Assembly: GCA_002348345.1 (NCBI GenBank)
Contig: DEAY01000404.1
Location: 1-5,948, forward strand
Reading direction: 5' to 3'
DNA length: 5,948 nucleotides
Origin: Verrucomicrobia bacterium UBA2970
GTDB lineage: Bacteria; Verrucomicrobiota; Verrucomicrobiia; Limisphaerales; AAA164-E04
Numbering within the stretch: the stretch's first letter is position 1; each line of letters begins with the position of its first letter. The position numbers and the translations under genes were made by a program. This document shows positions 1 to 5,948 of this stretch, one piece after another. The notes under the pieces were generated by a model that worked only from the letters and a program-made list of their open reading frames with translations, did not search any database and was not told the origin of the DNA.

Positions 1-1522
1 CCCACTCCTGCAATCCGGCCATTTTGATGGAAGTACGATAGACCTTTTGATCGGGGTTGAATCGACGATTTTCGGAATCAGGGAGGACCCCCACGCTTTC
101 CACCTCCCCGGTAAGAGGCCGGTCGGGTTCGGCATCCACCAGAATTTCCACGGGCATCCCTTTCTTCACGCGTTTGACTTGAGACTCGTGAATGCGAACC
201 TTGACTGCCATGTGGCGCATGTCGGGAATGGTGATGATGGCTTGCCGCTCACGCACTCTGGCCCCTTCACGAATCACTTCATCAGGATCCCAACGATCGC
301 TTCCATCACCGTAAACTACCAAGCCGGGACGCTCGGCACGGATGGTGCACGCGGCATATTGTTCGCGCAAATCATCAAGCTGCATTTTTTCCCAACGATA
401 CGCCCTCTGCGCACGGTTCAAATCTCCAACGCTGTCAGCCATCTCCGCAATGGCATCCTTCTTGGCTCGGCTCAAGCGCATAAGGGCTTGCTCGTAGTTA
501 AGCAAAAACTGCTCGGCATCTTTCTGAATATTGTAGGCCTGGAAGAGCTGCAGCGAGGCTTTGGAGGAAGCCAGGGCGTTCTGGCTTTTGTCGAAATCGA
601 TTTTCTTGTTCTGCAGCTCATTCGGCGTGATGAAGCCTCGATCGGCCAGTCGCACAGCTCCCTCGTAGGTCTTTTTCTTCAATGCAAATTCGGCTTCGGC
701 AATGAGCACGGAATCCTGCAGCTTTCGCAATTCCTGACGGGCATCCCCATCTCCCAGAAGCTGCTCGTTGCCCTCCTGAGTCAAGGCGCTAAAATCGACA
801 TCGTAATCTCGGATATCTGGCAACAAATCCTTTTCATCAGCTCCTCCCCAGCTGTTGAAGAGATCCTCGGGACTTTCCAGCCCACCCACAATAGACCCAT
901 CTCCTGCCTCGATGGCATTGCTGTTGGCAGCACCCATCAAACTTGAAGCAAAAAGTGATTTGCTTGCGTTGATGGCATTTCCCGCATCGTCGTCAATCGT
1001 TTCTTCTGAAAGACCAATGTCATCCAAGATACTTTGGGCAGCCTCCTCCCCGAGATACTTTTTGAAATCCATAAGGGCGAACTTGGCCTTAACGCTGGCG
1101 TCCTTGATACTGCTCAAATTCGCACTCTCACGAATTTCGCGCATCTTCACGTATTCCATCCAATTCGCAAGGGCGGCCTGAACATCGGTCTCCTGAGCTT
1201 TGATGCGCTCAACGATCGCTGATGAATCCAACTCAACGAGGACCAGGCCTTCAGCCACATCTTTTTCGGTGACCTGGTAGCCCTCATCGATAATCTTGAG
1301 GATGGTGGTTCCCTCTCGACCCTCCACGCGAGATTTGATGACTTGAGCCTGTGTTGCCTCAATGGCTCCACCCTCCACCACGTCGATGGACATGGAACCC
1401 TTGATGGCTTGAAAGGTCGCCAGATGAACCGAGTCATTGCCAGGTAAGAAAGCATAGAGCAACCCGACCAGCAGGGGGCTGGCCAAAAGCCAAAAGGTTG
1501 GATCGCGGAAGCGCTTTTGCAT
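1..1522 (-). CDS. HlyD-family periplasmic adaptor (membrane fusion) protein, C-terminus cut by window edge
   Basis: This is the N-terminal 507 residues of an efflux or export adaptor; the frame is open to base 1 with no stop. Such proteins sit in the periplasm, anchored in the inner membrane, and link an RND or ABC pump to an outer-membrane channel. Visible parts are a signal anchor (residues about 10-26, after MQKRFRD), the first half of a lipoyl-like domain (about 71-100), a long helical hairpin (about 102-160 and 262-390) with the motif RGFITPNELQNKKIDF (295-310), the second lipoyl half (CTIRAERPGLVVYGD, 392-406, and EGARVRERQAIITIPD, 419-434), and the start of a beta-barrel domain (about 438-475, VEILVDAEPDRPLTG). 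The length already exceeds the roughly 370-420 residues usual for MacA/AcrA-like proteins, partly because of an acidic Gly/Asn-rich stretch at about 165-262. The ATG at 1522 is the first ATG after an in-frame TAA; there is no clear Shine-Dalgarno and a TTG lies three codons upstream. The family is confident. The pump partner and substrate are unknown because the neighbouring gene is outside the window. Confidence 0.9.
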   Translation of the reverse strand, partial: MQKRFRDPTFWLLASPLLVGLLYAFLPGNDSVHLATFQAIKGSMSIDVVEGGAIEATQAQVIKSRVEGREGTTILKIIDEGYQVTEKDVAEGLVLVELDSSAIVERIKAQETDVQAALANWMEYVKMREIRESANLSSIKDASVKAKFALMDFKKYLGEEAAQSILDDIGLSEETIDDDAGNAINASKSLFASSLMGAANSNAIEAGDGSIVGGLESPEDLFNSWGGADEKDLLPDIRDYDVDFSALTQEGNEQLLGDGDARQELRKLQDSVLIAEAEFALKKKTYEGAVRLADRGFITPNELQNKKIDFDKSQNALASSKASLQLFQAYNIQKDAEQFLLNYEQALMRLSRAKKDAIAEMADSVGDLNRAQRAYRWEKMQLDDLREQYAACTIRAERPGLVVYGDGSDRWDPDEVIREGARVRERQAIITIPDMRHMAVKVRIHESQVKRVKKGMPVEILVDAEPDRPLTGEVESVGVLPDSENRRFNPDQKVYRTSIKMAGLQEW

Positions 1523-1674
1523 GTAAATCAACTGGTTCGTGTGAAAGAGGATACCGCTTAGACAAGCAATTGCAAATGATGGTTACCAATCCTTCAGATT
1601 CGAACCGATTCAAGGTCAAACCAGAGTAGGCGTGCGAGCTTGCTTATCTTCTGGAGATCAGCTAAAGACCGATC

Positions 1675-2487
1675 ATGCTCCTCTGGCCTCAAAGGTATCC
1701 AACGAAACCAAAAGGGTTTACGCTGATTGAACTCCTGGTGGTGATTGCCATCATTGCCATCCTCGCATCGTTACTCCTGCCGGCCCTCAGCCGGGCGAAG
1801 CAGGAAGGAAAGCGGGCCGTTTGTTTGAGCAACCTCAAACAACTCAGCCTGATGTGGACAATGTATGCCGACGACAATAACGACGCCATCGTCAACGGCA
1901 TCAATTCCCGCAATGCAGAGGGAGAGCCTCCCTGGGTGGGCATGGCGCGGATCGAACAACCGGTGGAACGACAGCTCCGGATGTTGAGCGAGGGCGCGTT
2001 GTTCCCCTACAGCCAGACGGTCGAAATCTATCGATGTCCGGTCGCGAAACCCAAGGAAATGAGAACCTACAGTACGGTCCACGCCATGAACGGCATTCCC
2101 GTTTTCGGAAACAAGCTCCGACTCAGGAAAGTGTCCCAGATCAGAAACCCTGTCGAGCGAATCGCCTTTATCGACGATTACATGGACAACTGGGACGCAA
2201 GTTGGACGATCAATTACCAATCTCCGAGTTGGTGGAACCCACTTCCTTTCCGCCATTCCCGCGGCACAACCCTAGGAATGGCCGATGGACACGCCACCAC
2301 GTTTCGCTGGATGGATCCCCGCTCCATTGCCTTCGCGAAACTCAGTTGGTCCGCGGCGGAGGGCGGCCAAGTGTCCAAGAACCAACCCGGGAACCCCGAC
2401 ATCCACCGGTTAACCATCGCCGCTTGGGGCGAACTGGGCTACCAACCAAAGTCATCCAGCGGCTCCCGAGCTCAGGGAAGGAATTAA
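1675..2487 (+). CDS. Prepilin-type protein with H-X9-DG motif (first of three)
   Basis: A 270-residue type II pseudopilin-like protein. A 14-residue basic leader (MLLWPQRYPTKPKG) is followed by the prepilin peptidase site G14|F15, with the conserved Glu at +5 (E19) and a hydrophobic N-terminal helix (about 15-37). The exported part has the family landmarks: C50 in a CLSNLKQLSLMW segment, a Tyr-Asp-Asn-rich stretch (YADDNND, 64-70), a second cysteine in IYRCP (C121), FIDD (165-168), and the H-X9-DG signature from H194 to D204-G205. The two cysteines could form a disulfide, but that is inference. The upstream intergenic region (1523-1674) is shared with the divergent adaptor gene. A GGAG at 1653-1656 lies 18 bases before the ATG, too far for a normal ribosome binding site, and I see no convincing promoter. 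The role of these proteins in PVC bacteria is largely unknown; they may form surface filaments or be exported by a type II-like machine. The product class is secure, the function is not. Confidence 0.92.
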   Translation: MLLWPQRYPTKPKGFTLIELLVVIAIIAILASLLLPALSRAKQEGKRAVCLSNLKQLSLMWTMYADDNNDAIVNGINSRNAEGEPPWVGMARIEQPVERQLRMLSEGALFPYSQTVEIYRCPVAKPKEMRTYSTVHAMNGIPVFGNKLRLRKVSQIRNPVERIAFIDDYMDNWDASWTINYQSPSWWNPLPFRHSRGTTLGMADGHATTFRWMDPRSIAFAKLSWSAAEGGQVSKNQPGNPDIHRLTIAAWGELGYQPKSSSGSRAQGRN

Positions 2488-2547
2488 GAGTCCTGGCTCG
2501 GGATGGGCGAGGTCTTCAGTGGATCATCCCAAGAACGATCCCCAGCC

Positions 2548-3324
2548 ATGAGAAAACCGCTTCCCAAGACTTGTGTCGGCTTTACGCTCATCGAGCTCCT
2601 TGTCGTCATCGCCATCATCGCGATCCTGGCGGGAATGCTGTTGCCCGCGTTGGGAAGCGCGAAGAAGACGGCTCAGCGGGTGAGTTGTTCCGCTCAACTC
2701 CGGCAACAATCCCTGGCCACACAACTTTACCTCGACGACTACCAGGACGCCTTGCCATCGCATGCCGGCGGGGTGGTTCTTTCCTACTATTCCTGGGGAG
2801 GGAAACAAGGAACCGAATACCTGGCCGACGAGCGGCTGATCAATCCCTATGTCACGATTGATCGCAAGGTGAATCAGGAGGACAACGAAGGGGTGTTTCG
2901 GGTCTTTAAATGTCCCAGGGACAAGGGCGCCACCCGGGGCCGCTGGAACAACGACCGGAAGCCCAGTCTTTTTGATACCTTTGGCAACAGTTACTTCTAC
3001 AACAGCGGTGGGAATTCCAACGGACCCGATGGACTTCATGGCAAAAAGATGAGCGGAATTCGTGCCCCGTCCCAGGTCATCCTCGCCAATGATTATGCCT
3101 TTGGAGCCTACGGTTGGCAGAAGGAAGTCCCGGGGCCGATCGACAAACCCTTTCAATACAGCTATTGGCATCACGACAAACAAGCCGGCTGGGGAAACGT
3201 CGCATTCCTGGACAACCACATCGATTTTTTCCGAGCGACCTACGACCAACCTGATTTTCAGAATGGCTCCAACTGGACCTTCCTCTTTGACGGGCCGCAA
3301 AACGCGGTCCACCAGTCACGGTGA
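2548..3324 (+). CDS. Prepilin-type protein with a divergent DNH motif (second of three)
   Basis: A 258-residue pseudopilin-like protein starting 60 bp after the first prepilin gene. I chose the ATG at 2548 because it gives a compact basic leader, MRKPLPKTCVG, before the cleavage site G11|F12 with Glu at +5 (E16). An in-frame ATG at 2503 would give a 26-residue leader; neither start has a good Shine-Dalgarno. The hydrophobic helix spans about 12-35. A first cysteine (C47) precedes AQLRQQS, and a second lies in FKCPRDK (C122). Where the family normally has H-X9-DG, this protein has HHDKQAGWGNVAFLDNHIDFF split as H209, twelve residues, then D222-N223-H224, so the spacing is longer and the Gly is replaced by Asn. 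The middle domain is richer in Gly, Asn and Tyr than in the flanking paralogues (for example NSYFYNSGGNSNG, 147-159) and lacks their LFPY motif. It belongs to the same broad family but to a different subgroup. Export and surface assembly are inferred. Confidence 0.9.
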   Translation: MRKPLPKTCVGFTLIELLVVIAIIAILAGMLLPALGSAKKTAQRVSCSAQLRQQSLATQLYLDDYQDALPSHAGGVVLSYYSWGGKQGTEYLADERLINPYVTIDRKVNQEDNEGVFRVFKCPRDKGATRGRWNNDRKPSLFDTFGNSYFYNSGGNSNGPDGLHGKKMSGIRAPSQVILANDYAFGAYGWQKEVPGPIDKPFQYSYWHHDKQAGWGNVAFLDNHIDFFRATYDQPDFQNGSNWTFLFDGPQNAVHQSR

Positions 3325-3440
3325 GGCCCGATGATTGCACTCGATACCGCCCCCCGAAAGGCCCTCTCCGAGAGCCCACCTCATGAAGGAAATCACGCCA
3401 CCTCCCACGAATTGGTTTGCCCTGGGAGGATGACCCGCTT

Positions 3441-3446
3441 AGAAGG
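3441..3446 (+). promoter_or_regulatory. Ribosome binding site of the third prepilin gene
   Basis: AGAAGG lies six bases before the ATG at 3453. It supports that start over the in-frame ATG at 3417, which would add twelve residues and give an acidic, atypical leader. Confidence 0.6.
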
Positions 3447-3452
3447 TCAATA

Positions 3453-4256
3453 ATGAAACGTCGGGCTGGTTTCACGCTCATCGAACTTCTGGTCGTCATC
3501 GCCATCATCGCGATCCTGGCGGGGATGCTGTTGCCCGCTTTATCAAAAGCCAAGGACAGAGCCAACGCGATCGCCTGCATGAACAACCTCAGGCAATTGT
3601 CCCTCGCCTGGATGCTCTACTATCAGGATAACGACGACGTCCTTCCCCCCAACAAATCCAGGGCCGTCGGCGGCAGTTGGGTCAGCACGGAGGATTCCTG
3701 GATTGTGGGCGATGTCAAAAACGACGTCACGACGATCAACATTCAGAACGGTGTTTTGTTTCCCTACGCCAGTTCCGCGAAAATCTATCGGTGTCCGGCC
3801 GACAAGAAATTCGTTGATATCAACGGAAATCGGATCAAACGGATCTTCAATCTTGGAATGAGCTGGCATTTGAATGGCTGGAGCAACGGTCAGAAGATCC
3901 ATGAACCGGGAGGCTACCACCTCAGCAAGGCATCACAAATCAAGCGCCCGTCCAATGTTCTCGTGTTCATTGACGAACAGGAGTTTGTCAACATCAATGG
4001 TCACTTCGCCTATCGTCCCCGGTTCAATCACCCCGACCAATGGATCTCATCCCCCGCCGACCGCCACAGTCAAGGGCTCTATCTCTCGTTTGCGGATGGT
4101 CATGCGGAGTATTGGAAATGGAAGTGGCCCAAGAAAAACAAAACCACCGGCATTCCCGTTGTAAACGATTTGGACCGCCAAGATCTGAGGCGATTGCAAA
4201 AAACCATCCCCCAAGCCGTGCTCGATCCCAGAAACCGAGCGTGGCTGGAAGAGTAA
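3453..4256 (+). CDS. Prepilin-type protein with H-X9-DG motif (third of three)
   Basis: A 267-residue pseudopilin-like protein. The start at 3453 is chosen for its AGAAGG ribosome binding site and the very short basic leader MKRRAG, which is cleaved at G6|F7 with Glu at +5 (E11). The hydrophobic helix covers about 7-30. The exported domain carries C42 in CMNNLRQLSLAWMLYYQDNDD, split across 42-62, then LFPY (102-105), IYRCPADK with C114 (111-118), VFIDE (171-175) and an intact H-X9-DG from H205 to D215-G216, followed by HAEYW. Motif order and wording match the first prepilin gene more than the middle one, suggesting that genes one and three belong to one subgroup. The C-terminal tail (about 222-267) is basic and hydrophilic. 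The gap after the second gene is 128 bp with no clear promoter or terminator, so cotranscription is possible. The gene ends facing the lipoprotein gene. Physiological role unknown. Confidence 0.93.
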   Translation: MKRRAGFTLIELLVVIAIIAILAGMLLPALSKAKDRANAIACMNNLRQLSLAWMLYYQDNDDVLPPNKSRAVGGSWVSTEDSWIVGDVKNDVTTINIQNGVLFPYASSAKIYRCPADKKFVDINGNRIKRIFNLGMSWHLNGWSNGQKIHEPGGYHLSKASQIKRPSNVLVFIDEQEFVNINGHFAYRPRFNHPDQWISSPADRHSQGLYLSFADGHAEYWKWKWPKKNKTTGIPVVNDLDRQDLRRLQKTIPQAVLDPRNRAWLEE

Positions 4257-4291
4257 GCCGCCCGCTTCGCCCATTGACCTCCCCCCATCCT

Positions 4292-4320
4292 CCGGTCTTC
4301 CGGTCCTCAACGCGAGGATC
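4292..4320. terminator. Hairpins between convergent genes, possible weak terminator
   Basis: In the 126-bp gap between two converging genes, a 7-bp stem including one G-U wobble (4302-4308 with 4314-4320, loop AACGC) overlaps a smaller CCGG-TCTT-CCGG hairpin (4292-4303). The location suits a bidirectional terminator, but neither side carries a real T-run, so intrinsic termination is doubtful. Confidence 0.25.
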
Positions 4321-4382
4321 TTGCTCTCCCTGGAGGGAATTTGAGTCAACTTCTCAGTCACCCGCGTACTCCTCCTTCTCGA

Positions 4383-5426
4383 TCACCCTCCCGTTCGCCT
4401 CATCACCTTCGAGGCACCGTCCGAAGTGCCGAGGTCTTCACCGCCTCGACGTGATTCAAACGCCCGCATGGGAGGAAGCAAATCCGATGCTTCAAGAGCA
4501 GGCGATGAGACCTCGATATGGGTTTCCTGCGAGTAAGATAGCAACTGAGTCGCGGCAAGGGACACGGACTTGCCGTCGATGAATGAATGGAGTCGGTCTG
4601 GATTGAGCTGCCCCTGCAAACGTTCCTCCTCCCTCGTCAGCACCTCAGATTCGTATGCCGGCAACTCGTCCGCTTTCAGCCACGGGGGACGTTTCTCTGC
4701 CCTGGCGAACTGCCGAATGAGAGAATCATTGGTGGAAATCCAAAACGTGACGAGCTTTCCACTCTTTAAGGCGCCGGTCAGGACTAGGCAGTCTTCCCCA
4801 TTGATTGGCTCGTTGCCAATCAGCTCAAGTGCCACGACGGTGGAAAACATGTTTCCTTTACCAGCGAGTTCCTCCAGGAAAAAACCCGGGATGTTGCTCG
4901 CTCCACCCAGGGAATCACCCATCACGGTCAACAAGGCACTCCTGGTAGATCCCAACCGTTCGACCACCCGATCTCCCCTTTTCACGAAGTGACGCCCCAC
5001 CCCCTCACTCCATGCGACACCGGGTTGACTCCGCGTGGTTCGGACTCGCGGAAGCGATGGAACCTTGAGGCCGGGCTCGAGCATGCGATTGTTATCGAGC
5101 TTGCCTCCCCATGTGATCAGATAGCCGTCGGGTTTCTTCAACTTGAGGGACACATCAATCTCCCGCTCGAATTTTTTGGTATGGCGCCAGGAAACCGACA
5201 TCACTTTCCCCTTTGACTGGTAGGATTCGAGCGCTTTGTAGGCGTCGATCGTTTTCTCAATGATGGCGAATTCCTCGGTTTCCCGGAGTCGCTGTTTTTC
5301 GAGCCTATGCTGTTCGACCCGTTCGCTCAGCTCATAGAATTCTTGCTCAACCGAGCACGAGGTGAGAATGCCTCCCGCGAGAAGCAGTGCCACGATGCGA
5401 CCCGTTTTCAATCTTGTGTTTTTCAT
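4383..5426 (-). CDS. Outer-envelope lipoprotein, probable LolA-like/DUF2092-like fold
   Basis: A 347-residue predicted lipoprotein of unknown function. The N-terminus is a lipoprotein signal: basic start MKNTRLKTGR, hydrophobic stretch about 11-21, and lipobox LTSC with the acylated Cys at 24. The residue after Cys is Ser, not Asp, which under the proteobacterial Lol rule would favour the outer membrane. A charged helix follows (about 27-62). The core (about 63-240) reads like the LolA/LolB or DUF2092 beta-sheet fold: a YKALESYQSKGKV opening, KLKKPDGYLITW (95-106), then GNEPINGEDCLVLTG (204-218) and TFWISTNDSLIRQF (227-240), which resemble the usual 'G.E.ingv.c..l' and 'lWId...LirR' strands. 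This assignment is pattern recognition and was not searched. The C-terminal 100 residues are polar and unassigned. The start has a GAGGAG ribosome binding site. The gene converges on the prepilin genes and lies about 450 bp downstream of the partial gene at the right edge. It could instead be a family-specific lipoprotein with no Lol role. Confidence 0.85.
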   Translation of the reverse strand: MKNTRLKTGRIVALLLAGGILTSCSVEQEFYELSERVEQHRLEKQRLRETEEFAIIEKTIDAYKALESYQSKGKVMSVSWRHTKKFEREIDVSLKLKKPDGYLITWGGKLDNNRMLEPGLKVPSLPRVRTTRSQPGVAWSEGVGRHFVKRGDRVVERLGSTRSALLTVMGDSLGGASNIPGFFLEELAGKGNMFSTVVALELIGNEPINGEDCLVLTGALKSGKLVTFWISTNDSLIRQFARAEKRPPWLKADELPAYESEVLTREEERLQGQLNPDRLHSFIDGKSVSLAATQLLSYSQETHIEVSSPALEASDLLPPMRAFESRRGGEDLGTSDGASKVMRRTGG

Positions 5427-5436
5427 TCTTCAATCA

Positions 5437-5442
5437 CTCCTC
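5437..5442 (-). promoter_or_regulatory. Ribosome binding site of the lipoprotein gene
   Basis: Read on the minus strand this is GAGGAG, ten bases before the ATG at 5426. It supports that start, as does the lipobox distance (Cys at residue 24). Confidence 0.6.
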
Positions 5443-5669
5443 TTGCCCTCACCCTGAAATAAAAACCATTTTCGGGCATTGGTTGCGTTGCAATCCTGAC
5501 CACAGTCTCATGATTCTTCCCCTGACGGCTTCTTGCTCCATTCGTCCTCGATAATGGATCGGTTTCCCGATCGGCCCCTCTCCAAAAGATCACCGGGTTT
5601 GCAATAAGTCATCCCGAAAGAGAGAAAAGCATGCGAGATGCCATTCCCATCGATTCCCGGAGAAACTCA

Positions 5670-5849
5670 AGGCGCCGGATGCCTTCTCCCGATGACGTAA
5701 TTGGTAGGGACTGACTGATTCTCCTCGATCAAATCAAGGATCCAAATCGAAGCCGCCTCGCTCGGCCGCCCCGTTTGATGAAGGTTGTCGATCTTTCCGA
5801 AATCCTCAGGAGTGGGAACACCGTGCTCACCAGGATTGCAACTGACTGG
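5670..5849 (-). pseudogene. Coding-like open frame without a start codon, possible gene remnant
   Basis: Between in-frame TGA stops at 5850-5852 and 5667-5669 the minus strand is open for 60 codons. The conceptual peptide reads like a real globular protein, for example VPTPEDFGKIDNLHQTGRP (residues 11-29), then SIWILDLIEENQSVP (34-48) and TNYVIGRR (49-56). It has no ATG, GTG or TTG early enough to start it. I do not recognise the family. It may be a decayed gene fragment, or a chance open frame in moderately GC-rich DNA. A second coding-like stretch, EGIRRLEFLRESMGMASRM, lies in another minus frame just beyond it, which would fit a frameshifted remnant. Confidence 0.25.
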
Positions 5850-5876
5850 TCACCCGACATTTGAGCCGGGACCGAT

Positions 5877-5948
5877 TCAGAACCGAAACCCGTAGGCGAT
5901 TCCAGAGAGCTTGAGCTCGAACAGGAGAACGAAAACCGTGGGATTGCC
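5877..5948 (-). CDS. C-terminal end of a probable outer-membrane beta-barrel protein, N-terminus beyond the window
   Basis: The minus strand is open from the right edge to a TGA at 5877-5879, showing the last 23 residues of a gene. They end in FELKLSGIAYGFRF, with alternating hydrophobic residues and a terminal Phe, the pattern of the last strand of outer-membrane barrels recognised by the BAM machinery. The rest of the gene is outside the window, so the family (for example an LptD-like or porin-like protein) cannot be named. The evidence is a short tail only, so a chance open frame cannot be excluded. It runs in the same direction as the lipoprotein gene 450 bp downstream. Confidence 0.45.
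   Translation of the reverse strand, partial: GNPTVFVLLFELKLSGIAYGFRF

Larger units (their letters stand above)
5427..5876. other. 450-bp stretch without a confident gene
   Basis: No open frame with a good start and recognisable product fills this stretch. On the minus strand it holds, in transcription order, a 60-codon open frame lacking any start codon (5670-5849), a perfect 6-bp hairpin with a GAAA loop (5557-5572, GATCGG-GAAA-CCGATC as read on the minus strand), a possible 20-codon ORF (5449-5511) with a GGGGA six bases before its ATG, and the lipoprotein ribosome binding site. The promoter of the lipoprotein gene should lie here, but I could not identify a convincing -35/-10 pair. No T-run terminator for the gene ending at 5877 is visible. 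Confidence 0.5.

Noticed and set aside
47..946. A 299-codon open frame on the plus strand opposite the adaptor gene
   Set aside because: The minus-strand frame gives a clear HlyD-type protein with all expected motifs; the plus-strand product has no recognisable domain and is a shadow of that gene.
1523..1674. Promoter search in the divergent intergenic region
   Set aside because: Partial matches such as TTGCAA and TATCTT do not pair at proper spacing, so no promoter is called on either strand.
2034..2861. A 275-codon plus-strand open frame bridging the first two prepilin genes
   Set aside because: It is out of frame with both prepilin genes, has an Arg/Pro/His-rich composition typical of a shadow frame, and no domain.
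2524..3312. A 262-codon minus-strand frame opposite the second prepilin gene
   Set aside because: It mirrors codon structure of the prepilin gene, starts inside it and has no recognisable domain.
3325..3452. Small inverted repeat (CTCTCCGAGAG) between the second and third prepilin genes
   Set aside because: The loop would be a single base and there is no T-run, so it cannot act as an intrinsic terminator.
4040..4582. A 180-codon plus-strand frame running from the third prepilin gene across the convergent gap
   Set aside because: It overlaps two well-supported genes in other frames and its Ser/Arg/Pro-rich product looks non-coding.
5631..5714. A 27-codon plus-strand ORF with a purine-rich stretch before its ATG
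   Set aside because: It is very short, Arg-rich, overlaps the more protein-like minus-strand frame, and has no neighbours in its direction.
5778..5864. A 28-codon plus-strand ORF (MKVVDLSEILRSG start)
   Set aside because: It is short, lacks a ribosome binding site, and opposes the minus-strand open frame; chance is the simpler explanation.
1..5948. CRISPR arrays, tRNA or rRNA genes, insertion sequences
   Set aside because: No regularly spaced repeats, cloverleaf-like or rRNA-like segments, transposase motifs or terminal inverted repeats were seen.

Overview
The window looks like chromosomal DNA of a PVC-group bacterium, most likely Verrucomicrobiota or a close relative. This rests on three things seen here: a tandem set of prepilin-type proteins with the H-X9-DG signature, which are greatly expanded in Verrucomicrobiota, Planctomycetota and Lentisphaerota; a HlyD-type adaptor whose hairpin motifs resemble the planctomycete/verrucomicrobial subfamily; and Gram-negative envelope signals (a lipobox and an apparent outer-membrane barrel C-terminus). 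The taxonomic call is an inference from protein style, with no marker gene present.

Layout from left to right. Positions 1-1522 (minus strand) carry the first 507 residues of a long membrane-fusion/periplasmic adaptor protein whose C-terminus lies beyond the left edge. A gap of about 150 bp separates it from a divergently transcribed run of three prepilin-type genes on the plus strand (1675-2487, 2548-3324, 3453-4256). Each has a short basic leader, a G|FTLIELLVVIAIIAIL cleavage/methylation segment and a Cys-containing C-terminal domain. They converge on a minus-strand lipoprotein gene (4383-5426) with a lipobox and a probable LolA-like/DUF2092-like fold. Upstream of that gene is about 450 bp without a confident gene (5427-5876). 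At the right edge (5877-5948, minus) are the last 23 codons of another gene that ends in an aromatic outer-membrane-barrel-like signature.

Every product is predicted to act in the cell envelope or be exported: an efflux/export adaptor, three pseudopilin-like proteins, a lipoprotein, and perhaps an outer-membrane barrel. No pilus ATPase, prepilin peptidase, secretin or transporter permease is visible, so a shared pathway cannot be shown here. The three prepilin genes are plausibly one transcription unit (gaps of 60 and 128 bp). The most open-ended parts are the acidic insertion in the adaptor, the altered DNH motif in the middle prepilin, and the 5427-5876 region, which has a coding-like frame without a start codon, a GNRA-type hairpin and a possible 20-codon leader ORF. 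I did not find a clear, previously undescribed system.
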